Shown: positions 27,201 to 34,647 of the stretch, in pieces
How positions within the stretch are numbered: the stretch's first letter is position 1
Layout of the letters: the number at the start of each line of letters is the position of its first letter
Translations under genes and position numbers: made by a program
Source: UBA7239 sp964509075
GTDB lineage: Bacteria; Pseudomonadota; Gammaproteobacteria; Pseudomonadales; UBA7239
Reading direction: 5' to 3'
NCBI GenBank assembly: GCA_964509075.1
Contig: CAZDWC010000009.1
Span: forward strand, 62,001 to 126,000
DNA: 64,000 nucleotides
The notes under the pieces: model-generated
Databases searched by the model: none
What the model was told of the DNA's origin: nothing
What the model saw: only the letters and a program-made list of their open reading frames with translations

Positions 27201-27348
27201 GCGCTTTTTTACGGTCGCAGGTATGGAGTCTTCTGCATTGACAGCGCCAACCATGCGCGCGCCTCGCTCTGCACCAGCCAGGCAGATTTCTGCTCGTGCC
27301 ACCAGTCGTTCCTCAGATTCTGCTGATGATGACTGGAATGAATTCTAG
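24226..27348 (+). CDS. Methyl-accepting chemotaxis protein with tandem PAS domains
   Basis: Receptor of 1040 aa. Transmembrane segments at about 20-38 and 322-343 enclose an about 285-residue periplasmic domain with no family I recognise. Then HAMP (to about 395), two closely related PAS units (about 412-520 and 541-650, both with ANAMIADPDGN and HKNPSHQRN), a further HAMP-like stretch, and a methyl-accepting domain with the signalling tip DEIAFQTNLLALNAAVEAAR. The C-terminus DDDWNEF fits an xWxxF tether for CheR or CheB. The first kilobase looks more AT-rich than the rest. Sensory input unknown. Confidence 0.93.
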   Translation: MKLQKGKGDLLRNIPIAYKMGALLLVAAVAVIFLSMKTVSAINDSIRLTRSEMGGANYMRSILKITNDFMPEYREHLASYHSGYAPAANDLGKVRAEIDALQKEVVSANEQYGGVIDASSEVNLFLDQWESVKRDGAGWSVKEAEENVSAAIITGQKAVKKIADKSGLSLDPQSDTYFLMATLVDVLPVSMDSAGHIKAISSRIESLSEGAQIAYSEVGWLAGSAKLLEANNINLLRYLGTAALENVALKGIAENADKSVNSSNELIAVVGNFLEVQKKNTNMKTLASSTYDELDFLHDEADGMLYKLLQEREQSLVYERNVLVFEMASVLIFMVVVCYMVAIGTIRPIRRMTEIFKLISQEKYDNEITEQRKDEMGELLCELVGMQNMLRQSRDAMVEQMRETTRIKQGLDAVNANAMIADPDGNIVYLNKSVSEMLKVAESDIRKDLPKFDTGKLMGANIDVFHKNPSHQRNMLGALKDTYRAQIVVGGRTFSLIANPIFNEANERLGTIVEWADRTEELAKLERERVANNANARTKQALDSVTANAMIADPDGNVVYMNNAVESMLRNVEADLRKALPHFSVDKVVGANIDIFHKNPSHQRNLLANLTTTYRAQIEVAGKTFALIANPVSNEQGERIGTVVEWNDRTAEVAIEKEIDVLVDAASSGDFTRQVSLDGKVGFFLNLAKGLNKLVETTELGINDVLRTLGAMAKGDMTVRITREYQGAFEQLKINSNATAEKLTEIISEINQAAATISNGANEIAQGNTDLSQRTEEQASSLEETASSMEQMTSTVKQSAENAKHANSLAQEAQQKARSGGEVVSKAVSAMQAINSASKKIADIIGVIDEIAFQTNLLALNAAVEAARAGEQGRGFAVVAGEVRNLAQRSADAAKEIKGLIQDSVVKVEDGSKLVNESGYTLQEIVEAVQKVSSMMQDIASAAAEQTAGIEQVNTAVTQMDAMTQQNAALVEEASAAGEAMAEQASNLAKMMRFFTVAGMESSALTAPTMRAPRSAPARQISARATSRSSDSADDDWNEF

Positions 27349-27413
27349 GCTTTTATGGCGGATAGTTTACGAGTGCGCGGATTGTTTTGATCGTTCATTT
27401 GAGAGTGGCAAGC

Positions 27414-28271
27414 ATGTTGCAGGACAGCAATTCGCATGAACAGCGTGAATTTCCCATGTCGGAAGCCAATTTTTCGGCATTGAGCAAGCGCATTTATCAC
27501 TTGGCTGGTATTAGTCTCAGTCCACATAAGAAACAATTGGTATACAGCCGTATCGCAAAACGCATTCGCACGCTCGGACTGCGTTCATTTGATGATTATT
27601 GCCAGGTGGTAAATGATGATGATTCGCCAGAGATAACCGAATTTATCAATGCTATCACAACTAACCTTACTTCTTTTTTCAGAGAGAATCATCATTTCGA
27701 TTTTCTGAAAAGCCATGTGATTCCGGAGCTGAAGCAAGTGCACCGTACAGACAGGCGCATACGCGTCTGGTCTGCAGGCTGCTCCACCGGTGAAGAGCCG
27801 TATTCCATCGCTGCGACCATGAATTCGCAATTAGCCAATGAGAATTGGGATTTGCGCATTCTGGCTACAGATCTGGACAGCAATGTACTTGCCCATGCCA
27901 GGCAGGGCATCTATGCCTCTGACAAGGTTGAGTCACTGGATGACGTGCAAAAAAAACTTCTGTTCGAACGTCGCAATCAGGATGGAGCTATGGCGGTCAA
28001 GCAGTCTCTGCGACAGCTGATCACTTTCAATCAGCTGAACCTGATGCAAAATTGGCCGATGTCAGGTCCATTCGATGTTATTTTCTGTCGGAATGTGATG
28101 ATCTATTTTGACAAGCCGACTCAGAAGCAGTTATTTGAAAAATTCCACAGTCTTTTATCGAACAGCGGCTATTTGCTAATCGGGCACTCGGAGTCCATGC
28201 ATGGCATGGACAGGAAGTTTCGCAATCTGGGCAAGACCATGTATCAGAAGGCAGCTACATGGAGCGCCTGA
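27414..28271 (+). CDS. cheR: CheR chemotaxis protein methyltransferase
   Basis: S-adenosylmethionine-dependent methylase of receptor glutamates (285 aa). N-terminal helical domain (SALSKRIYHLAGISLSPHKK), SAM-binding VWSAGCSTGEEPYSIA, ILATDLDSNVLAHARQGIY, and FDVIFCRNVMIYFDKPTQ near the end. The ATG at 27414 with GAGAGTGG upstream is preferred; ATG 27456 and a TTG at 27387 are alternatives. The receptor tail pentapeptide upstream would suit tethering by this protein. Confidence 0.94.
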   Translation: MLQDSNSHEQREFPMSEANFSALSKRIYHLAGISLSPHKKQLVYSRIAKRIRTLGLRSFDDYCQVVNDDDSPEITEFINAITTNLTSFFRENHHFDFLKSHVIPELKQVHRTDRRIRVWSAGCSTGEEPYSIAATMNSQLANENWDLRILATDLDSNVLAHARQGIYASDKVESLDDVQKKLLFERRNQDGAMAVKQSLRQLITFNQLNLMQNWPMSGPFDVIFCRNVMIYFDKPTQKQLFEKFHSLLSNSGYLLIGHSESMHGMDRKFRNLGKTMYQKAATWSA

Positions 28272-28933
28272 TTGCTGGAAGGGAGATGCGTTCGGCCATG
28301 CCGCCGTGGCCTCCAGTGCGTCAGGAATTTCTGCACGTCAACCGATATTGGGATAACCAGAACCAGTGTTTTGTGGCCAAGATACTTCCCGGTGAGTTTT
28401 TTGTATCGGAGCATGGCGAGGCAGTCGCCACGACGCTGGGCTCCTGTATATCTGCATGCGTCCGTGATCCGTTCCGCGGTGTTGGTGGCATGAATCACTT
28501 CATGTTGCCTATCCAGGGAGAAGGCAATGAATGTTGGCAGAAGGATTTCAACAGTTTGCCGTCGCGTTACGGCAACTGGGCGATGGAATACCTGATTAAT
28601 GAGGTCATGAAATATGGCGGCAAGAAGCACAATCTAGAAGTGAAAGTTGTCGGTGGCGGGCATGTGCTGAGCGGCATGAGACAGAATCCTGTCGGCGAGA
28701 GAAATATTGAATTTGTTTTTGACTGGTTGAAGAAAGAGGGTTTTACCATTTCCGGTTCAGATGTGGGTGACAAGTATCCACGTAAGGTGATGTATTTTCC
28801 TGAAACAGGTGCGGTGAGAGTCAAGAAGCTGCGTACCTTGTCCAATGAGACAATCGCCCAGCGTGAGACTGCATATCAACGTACTATCGAGAAAGATTCA
28901 GGTAAGGATGCTGGAAATGTCGAATTGTTCTGA
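28259..28933 (+). CDS. cheD: CheD receptor glutamine deamidase
   Basis: Deamidates glutamine residues of receptors to glutamates and may bind CheY-type proteins. The 224-aa sequence has catalytic Cys63 in TTLGSCISACV and His80 in GGMNHFMLP, with VVGGGHVL and GSDVGDKYPRKVMYFPETG later. The chosen ATG at 28259 overlaps cheR by 13 bases; ATGs at 28286 or 28298 would shorten the N-terminus. C-terminal tail is charged and probably disordered. Confidence 0.93.
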   Translation: MERLIAGREMRSAMPPWPPVRQEFLHVNRYWDNQNQCFVAKILPGEFFVSEHGEAVATTLGSCISACVRDPFRGVGGMNHFMLPIQGEGNECWQKDFNSLPSRYGNWAMEYLINEVMKYGGKKHNLEVKVVGGGHVLSGMRQNPVGERNIEFVFDWLKKEGFTISGSDVGDKYPRKVMYFPETGAVRVKKLRTLSNETIAQRETAYQRTIEKDSGKDAGNVELF

Positions 28934-28956
28934 TAACTGGAGTTGAGGTGTAACTC

Positions 28957-30030
28957 ATGGAACAGGCTAAGAGCAGGGCTTCAGGACAGACGATCAGGGT
29001 TGTTGTGGTCGATGATTCTGCTGTCATACGTGCTGTATTGAAGGAAATTCTGGAATCGGATACCCGTATTGAAGTGGTGGCTGTGGCTGTCGATGCTCAT
29101 GATGCCCGTGAAAAAATCAAGCAGTTCAATCCGGATGTCATCACTCTGGATATTGAAATGCCGCGCATGGATGGCATCACGTTCCTGCGCAATATCATGC
29201 GCCTGCGGCCAATGCCGGTTGTGATGGTATCCACACTGACAGCGGCGGGTGCGCCTGTGACGCTGGAAGCGCTGGAAATTGGTGCCATTGACTACATAGC
29301 CAAGCCGCAGGCGGGTAATGGTGATCTCAGAGACTATAGTGCGACTATCATTCACAAGGTGGTGGGAGCTGCGCGTGCGAATGTGCGCGCGATGGATGAC
29401 GTTCGCGCCCAGCAAGGCCAGCACACCCAGTTGACTTTGCCGGCCGGTAAAAAGTTACGGCATAACTACCTGTGCGCGATTGGTGCATCTACGGGTGGCA
29501 CAGAAGCAATCATGCAAGTGGTTTCAATGTTGCCGGCCAATTCACCGCCTGTCGTGATAACCCAGCATATTCCTGAAGCATTCAGTACCTCTTTTGCACA
29601 ACGGCTCAATTCTCGCTGTGCCATTACTGTCTATGAGGCCAAGGATGGACAACTTGTTGAACCGGGCTGTGCCTATCTCGCTCCCGGTGATGACCATCTG
29701 TTGATCCGCAAGTCTGCGCGCGGATATGTCTGTGTGCTTGAAAAGTCGGAGAAGGTGAATCGGCACAGGCCGTCTGTCGATATGTTATTTGATTCGGTTG
29801 TTCAGGCAGCGGGGGATAATGCCTGCGGCATATTGTTGACCGGCATGGGAGCCGACGGCGCGAAAGGTTTGCTGAACATGCGCATGGCCGGTGCAATAAC
29901 CGTGGCGCAGGATGAGTCTACCAGTGTGGTATGGGGTATGCCCGGTGCTGCAGTCAAGATGGACGCTGCCTGCAAGGTGTTGCCCTTGCACAAGGTGGCG
30001 CAGTTTATCCTGCATGATGCATTTGTATGA
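28957..30030 (+). CDS. cheB: CheB protein-glutamate methylesterase
   Basis: Receptor demethylase and deamidase controlled by CheA (357 aa). Receiver domain with VDDS near 19 and phosphoacceptor Asp65 in LDIEMPRMDG; linker 120-170; catalytic domain with Ser178 (GASTGG), His204 (TQHIP) and Asp300 (GMGADGA). Completes the CheR/CheD/CheB adaptation set. About 130 bases separate it from the next gene, so a new transcription unit may begin there. Confidence 0.96.
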   Translation: MEQAKSRASGQTIRVVVVDDSAVIRAVLKEILESDTRIEVVAVAVDAHDAREKIKQFNPDVITLDIEMPRMDGITFLRNIMRLRPMPVVMVSTLTAAGAPVTLEALEIGAIDYIAKPQAGNGDLRDYSATIIHKVVGAARANVRAMDDVRAQQGQHTQLTLPAGKKLRHNYLCAIGASTGGTEAIMQVVSMLPANSPPVVITQHIPEAFSTSFAQRLNSRCAITVYEAKDGQLVEPGCAYLAPGDDHLLIRKSARGYVCVLEKSEKVNRHRPSVDMLFDSVVQAAGDNACGILLTGMGADGAKGLLNMRMAGAITVAQDESTSVVWGMPGAAVKMDAACKVLPLHKVAQFILHDAFV

Positions 30031-30158
30031 TGAACAAATTTGCAAACTTTTATGCAAGGCTGGATAGCTTGTCTATAGTTAGAAAAGAGGATCAACGCCG
30101 TCAGGTGCTGATCATGGCACAACCCGGTTTTGAACAGCAATGTTGAAAAGAGGATGTT

Positions 30159-30464
30159 ATGAGCTTTACAACTGATTATTCGAATGCAAGTCACGAGCTT
30201 AAAATCAACATTGAGGGGCGTTTCGATTTCAGTGCCCATCAGGAATTTCGCAATTGCTATGAAAGCCTGAATGACAAGCCGGGTGCATATTGTCTTGATA
30301 TGGCTTCTGCAACGTATCTGGACAGTTCTGCACTGGGTATGCTTCTGCTGCTCAGGGATCATGCCGGTGGCGACAAGGCGAATATCCGTATCGTGAATTG
30401 CAACCCGGATGTCAAAAAAATACTTACGATTTCCAACTTCCAGCAGTTGTTTACTATCCAGTAG
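30159..30464 (+). CDS. Anti-sigma factor antagonist, HsbA-like STAS protein
   Basis: 101-aa STAS-domain protein with a standard phosphorylation motif, Asp55-Ser56-Ser57-Ala-Leu-Gly in ATYLDSSALGMLLLL. In a partner switch this serine is phosphorylated by a kinase and dephosphorylated by a PP2C phosphatase, both activities encoded by the next gene. In Pseudomonas aeruginosa HsbA acts with HsbR to control FlgM and biofilm; the similar pair here sits before fliK. Equivalence is inferred. Preceded by AGAGG. Confidence 0.85.
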   Translation: MSFTTDYSNASHELKINIEGRFDFSAHQEFRNCYESLNDKPGAYCLDMASATYLDSSALGMLLLLRDHAGGDKANIRIVNCNPDVKKILTISNFQQLFTIQ

Positions 30465-30476
30465 CCTGGATGAACC

Positions 30477-32192
30477 ATGTTCAGATCGGCGCGGTTGCCG
30501 GATGCCAACCCTTCGATACTGCTGGTATCGAATTCGGAGGCGGACTCCGGTTATATAGGCGAAATTGTCAAGGCTGACCGATACTCACTGGTGTCGTGCA
30601 GTGATGCAGAAAGGGCGTTGGGGCTTTTCGAGATCAATGCCTATGACATCGTCTTGCTTAATGAGACCTTCACGGCTGACTGTATCGTCGATTTGATATC
30701 ACGATTGCGGCAGGCTGCGGCAGAGCGTTTTGTACCTGTAGTCCTGTTGCTGAAAGATCAGGACAGTTATTACCTCTCCGATTACATCAATGCCGGCGCT
30801 GATGATTTTCTCTCATGGCCCATCCAACCGGATATCCTGCTGGCAAAGTTGCGTCTGTCCAACCAGATGCGCTTGATGCAGGCGACACTTCAGCATCAGC
30901 GCGACCAGATCCGTTTGCACAATGATCACTTGCTGCAGGAGCAGCAGGTGGCCAAACGCATTTACGACAATATCACCAGCAGTGGTTGTTTGAGCGCTGA
31001 AAATATCCGCTATTTCATGTCGCCGATGGCCATGTTCAATGGCGACATACTGGTTGCCGCGATGCGTCCATCAGGCAATATGCTCATCTTGCTGGGCGAT
31101 TTCACCGGCCACGGTTTGCCGGCTGCTATCGGCGCGATCCCGCTGTCTTCCGCATTTTATGGCATGGTACACAAGGGTTTTGAGTCTGAAGATATTCTTC
31201 GTGAAATCAACCAGAAGGTGAAGGCGGCGTTGCCTGTGGGATTTTTTTGTTGTGCCTGCATGGTTGAACTGGACTTGTACGAGCAGACAGTTATGGTCTG
31301 GAACGGCGGCATGCCGGATGCTTACCTGCTGCATGAAGATTCGACTATTGAAACCATTGCCTCCAGTCATGTTGCATTGGGCGTGCTCGACAATCGGCAG
31401 TTTGATGCGAGATTCCAGCGCTATGCGATGCAGACGGGCGACAGGCTTTTTCTGTGGACGGACGGCATTATTGAAGCGACCAATGCCGACGGCAGTATGT
31501 TTGGGGAGGACAAGCTGCGCAAGGTTTTTGACACAGGTATTGCCTCTGACGATTTGATGCGTGATGTCTGTGTGGCTGTTGATGAATTTATCGGTGATGG
31601 CAGCAGCAGTGATGATGTGTCTATCGTCGAAATCAGCATGGTCAATCCGGAAAGTGTCAACATCCAGGAAAACAGCTCTCTGGCACAAACCACCCAGACA
31701 GCGCCAACGGACTGGTCAATGAGTTTTGAAATATCGCCGGCTGCCGCAAGGGCTGGCAGCCCGATTCCCATGATGATGAACTTGCTGCTAGAGGTGCCGG
31801 GTTTGCGCCAACACAGCAGTTCTATTTTCACTATCCTGACAGAGCTGTATTCGAATGCACTGGAGCATGGCATTCTTGGTCTCGACTCGGCCGCCAAGCA
31901 TTCTGCCAATGGCTTTCTCGACTATTACACGGAGCGTGACAGACGCCTTGCCGAAGTGGAGGGTGGCAGCATCGCTTTTCATATGCGTCATGTTGCCGAT
32001 GCGGAAGGTGGTCAGCTGACAATCTCTGTGCATGATTCCGGCCCTGGCTTCGATTACGAAAAGTGCCATAAAGCATCCAACAGTTTCAGTGGTCGCGGCA
32101 TCATGCTGCTGGAGCAGCTGTGTGAATCCCTGCATTATTGTGGTAACGGCAACCAGGTCGAAGCCGTTTATCGCTGGCGTGATTATCGCTGA
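30477..32192 (+). CDS. HsbR-like SpoIIE phosphatase with pseudo-receiver and HATPase domain
   Basis: 571-aa regulator. Residues 1-130 form a receiver-like domain, but the acidic pocket reads VSNS and the phosphoacceptor position is Asn62 (VLLNETF), so it is probably not phosphorylated. Residues about 150-395 are a PP2C/SpoIIE phosphatase domain (LILLGDFTGHGLPAAIGAIPL; LFLWTDGIIEATN; SSDDVSIVEI). Residues about 410-571 are an anti-sigma-type HATPase (TELYSNALEHGILGLD; HDSGPGFDYE; GRGIMLLEQL). The layout matches HsbR of P. aeruginosa. Substrate is most likely the STAS protein ending 12 bases upstream. Confidence 0.88.
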   Translation: MFRSARLPDANPSILLVSNSEADSGYIGEIVKADRYSLVSCSDAERALGLFEINAYDIVLLNETFTADCIVDLISRLRQAAAERFVPVVLLLKDQDSYYLSDYINAGADDFLSWPIQPDILLAKLRLSNQMRLMQATLQHQRDQIRLHNDHLLQEQQVAKRIYDNITSSGCLSAENIRYFMSPMAMFNGDILVAAMRPSGNMLILLGDFTGHGLPAAIGAIPLSSAFYGMVHKGFESEDILREINQKVKAALPVGFFCCACMVELDLYEQTVMVWNGGMPDAYLLHEDSTIETIASSHVALGVLDNRQFDARFQRYAMQTGDRLFLWTDGIIEATNADGSMFGEDKLRKVFDTGIASDDLMRDVCVAVDEFIGDGSSSDDVSIVEISMVNPESVNIQENSSLAQTTQTAPTDWSMSFEISPAAARAGSPIPMMMNLLLEVPGLRQHSSSIFTILTELYSNALEHGILGLDSAAKHSANGFLDYYTERDRRLAEVEGGSIAFHMRHVADAEGGQLTISVHDSGPGFDYEKCHKASNSFSGRGIMLLEQLCESLHYCGNGNQVEAVYRWRDYR

Positions 32193-32311
32193 TCGTTCTG
32201 GTTTGAATTCCTGGCAATTTTAATCCGTTGCCGGCAATATCTTGCCGTATTCCCCGAATACATATTACAAGCCCTGTATTCTTTCAGTGTGTTGCATTGT
32301 GCTGCCTTTTG

Positions 32312-32327
32312 GCAGCATTCTTGCTTT
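32312..32327 (+). promoter_or_regulatory. Sigma-54 promoter of fliK
   Basis: TTGGCAGC-ATTC-TTGCTT is a close match to TGGCACG-N4-TTGCW, with GG at 32313-32314 and GC at 32325-32326 exactly 10 bases apart. Predicted start near 32337, about 30 bases before fliK. It shows that fliK is transcribed separately from the upstream partner-switch genes. Confidence 0.85.
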
Positions 32328-32367
32328 ATATGCCTCGATTGTTTTGATTGCTGTCGAGGATATGACG

Positions 32368-33906
32368 ATGGAATTGTTGCCTTTACCCGTATTTTCTCCT
32401 GTTGGTGCTGCAGGCAATGATCGATCGTCTGCATTTCAGGGCGAAATGCATGAACAGCCGGACACCGGTTTTGCCAGTTTGTTTCACGAGCGCCTTTCAG
32501 CTGCGCCATCGTCGCAACATTTTCAAACTTCAATATCTTCTGCAGCCCGCGATTATCATCGTGAGCGTCCGCTGGATTCTTCCAGAGCTTTGGATGAGCC
32601 GGATTGCAGTGGCACGCGCGATAGCGGGATTGAATCTGGCGGGTATGATCTGCCACGCGAAGCCGGCCGTGACGAAGTGTCTCTTGCGGCTAGCGGTGAA
32701 TCTTCTTCTCAGCCACTGCGTGAAGACGGATATGAAAAGGAAAATGAGCACGAGACACATGGTGCTGATTCCATGTTGCAGGGTAACAAGACTGATGAAG
32801 ACACAACTATCCCTGTCAGTCTTGGTGTTGTAGAGATGGAAGACATGTCGGGGGAAAAATCATTGGCGACTGACTTCGCTGTATTCGAAGGTAGCGATGC
32901 TGATTCACTTTCTCTGCTGGAGATGTCGTTGATTCCGTTGGGTTCGCAGTTCGCTGCGGATGTAGGCGAGGATGTCGAAGGACTTGTCGAAGAACTCGCG
33001 GCAGATGCAGGCGACTCGGACGATGCGATGCTGCTCGATGATGCAGACCTCGCGTTGCCTGTGTGGATCGCCCAGGCATTCATCGCACCGGCAGCAGCTG
33101 GGGCAGTTGCCGGTGATGCTACTGATACTGTGTCATTGCTGCCAGGCACTGCAGATGCTGCGCTCGGCAAGGCCCTTCAGGCTTGGCTGGCACAGGATGA
33201 GGTTATACAAAGCAGCTCCGCAGGCATTGATGCGGATGCGAACGCTCCGTCATCGCCAGCTTTCGCGGTTGCAACACAGGTGTTGCAGACGGGTAATTCA
33301 TCCGCATTGCGCGAGGCTATTTCGGCTGCGGTATTGCAATTACAGTCCGTGCCGGCGCGGACGGCGGATACGGCGCCAGTGGCGATGGGCGAGTTCGATG
33401 AGGGTGTTGACGTTGCTACATCCTTGACGGGTATCGCGCACAACACAGCTGCAATGCGTGTGCAGGCAATGACGCCGCAGCAGGCGCTGCAGCAGGCCGG
33501 CGTGATGGCGGAAAAGCTCGCGGCACAGATCGTCTGGATGCAGTCCCAGCATATTCAGCGCGCGGAAATGCGTTTGTCGCCGGAAAATCTGGGGCCGTTG
33601 CAGATTCAGCTGGATATCCAGCGCGACCAGGCCAGTGTCAGTGTCAGTTCTGCTCATCAGCAGGTGCGTGAGTGGCTTGATGCCGGTCAGTTCCGTCTGC
33701 GCGATTTACTGGGCCAGAGTGGTCTGCAATTGTCTTCCTATTCGGTGTCGGATCACGGCAGTCATAATGCCCAGCAACAGCAGGGTGAAGAAGGTGCGCG
33801 GCAGCAGGCCACTGGAACTGGCATCGCACAGCCTGATAACCATGATGAGCCTGAGGCCATTGTGCCGCTGCGCATGGGAATTGGCTTGGTGGATAATTAC
33901 GCCTGA
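32368..33906 (+). CDS. fliK: FliK, flagellar hook-length control protein
   Basis: Secreted molecular ruler that stops hook growth and switches export specificity (512 aa). The long N-terminal two thirds are Ala/Ser/Asp-rich and of low conservation. The C-terminal domain (about residues 400-480) is conserved: EMRLSPENLGPLQIQLDIQ, then VREWLDAGQFRLRDLLGQSGL. The ATG at 32368 has GAGGA at seven bases; ATG 32362 is too close to it, and longer starts would overlap the sigma-54 promoter. It is not followed by fliLMNOPQR here, which is unusual: sodB comes next. Confidence 0.93.
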   Translation: MELLPLPVFSPVGAAGNDRSSAFQGEMHEQPDTGFASLFHERLSAAPSSQHFQTSISSAARDYHRERPLDSSRALDEPDCSGTRDSGIESGGYDLPREAGRDEVSLAASGESSSQPLREDGYEKENEHETHGADSMLQGNKTDEDTTIPVSLGVVEMEDMSGEKSLATDFAVFEGSDADSLSLLEMSLIPLGSQFAADVGEDVEGLVEELAADAGDSDDAMLLDDADLALPVWIAQAFIAPAAAGAVAGDATDTVSLLPGTADAALGKALQAWLAQDEVIQSSSAGIDADANAPSSPAFAVATQVLQTGNSSALREAISAAVLQLQSVPARTADTAPVAMGEFDEGVDVATSLTGIAHNTAAMRVQAMTPQQALQQAGVMAEKLAAQIVWMQSQHIQRAEMRLSPENLGPLQIQLDIQRDQASVSVSSAHQQVREWLDAGQFRLRDLLGQSGLQLSSYSVSDHGSHNAQQQQGEEGARQQATGTGIAQPDNHDEPEAIVPLRMGIGLVDNYA

Positions 33907-33984
33907 GGCGTTTTTACTTGCAATCGCGGGCAAAATCTCAATACTTGGCAGCGCCTATCAGTAACCCTTTTACGGAGATTTCCC

Positions 33985-34563
33985 ATGGCTTTTGAATTGC
34001 CTGCGCTGCCCTACGCCAAAGATGCTCTCGCCCCACACATTTCTGCTGAAACGCTGGAGTTCCACTACGGCAAACATCACCAGGCCTATGTCACCAATCT
34101 GAACAATCTGGTACCGGGCACTGAATTTGAAGGCAAGAGCCTGGAAGAGATCATCAAATCTTCCAGTGGTGGTATTTACAACAACGCTGCACAAATCTGG
34201 AATCACACCTTTTACTGGAATTGCCTGACACCGAATGGCGGTGGCGAGCCTACGGGTGCGCTGGCGGATGCCATCAACAAGGCTTACGGTTCTTTCGCGG
34301 CGTTCAAGGAAAAATTCAGCACGATGGCAGTAGGCAATTTCGGTTCTGCCTGGACCTGGCTGGTGAAAAATGCCGATGGTTCGGTCGAGATTGTCAACAT
34401 GGGGGCTGCCGGTTGCCCGATGGTAGATGGCAAGAAAGCGCTGCTGACTTGCGATGTATGGGAACATGCCTACTACATCGACTACCGCAACTTGCGTGCA
34501 AAGTATGTCGAGTCATTCTGGAATCTGGTCAACTGGGATTTTGTGGCCAAAAATTTCGGCTGA
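33985..34563 (+). CDS. sodB: Iron superoxide dismutase
   Basis: Cytoplasmic enzyme that dismutates superoxide (192 aa, standard length). Metal ligands are His27 (LEFHYGKHH), His74 (IWNHTFYW), Asp157 and His161 (DVWEHAYYIDY). The AAQIWNHTFYW and NFGSAWTWL contexts are those of the iron form. Followed by a clear terminator. It follows fliK by 78 bases, with probable own promoter. Confidence 0.97.
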   Translation: MAFELPALPYAKDALAPHISAETLEFHYGKHHQAYVTNLNNLVPGTEFEGKSLEEIIKSSSGGIYNNAAQIWNHTFYWNCLTPNGGGEPTGALADAINKAYGSFAAFKEKFSTMAVGNFGSAWTWLVKNADGSVEIVNMGAAGCPMVDGKKALLTCDVWEHAYYIDYRNLRAKYVESFWNLVNWDFVAKNFG

Positions 34564-34583
34564 GATTCACGGTGAAAGTCAGG

Positions 34584-34607
34584 CGCCCCGTTTTGCGGGG
34601 CGTTTTT
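34584..34607 (+). terminator. Rho-independent terminator after sodB
   Basis: Seven-base-pair stem CGCCCCG/CGGGGCG with loop TTTTG, followed by TTTTTG, 20 bases after the sodB stop. Confidence 0.9.
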
Positions 34608-34647
34608 GTTTGGGTCGGATTGGCCTGTTTTAAAAGAGTACCTTGCA

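Noticed and set aside
33900..33917. Terminator at the fliK stop (CGCC-TGA-GGCG then TTTTT)
   Set aside because: The stem is only four base pairs with a three-base loop, too weak to claim.
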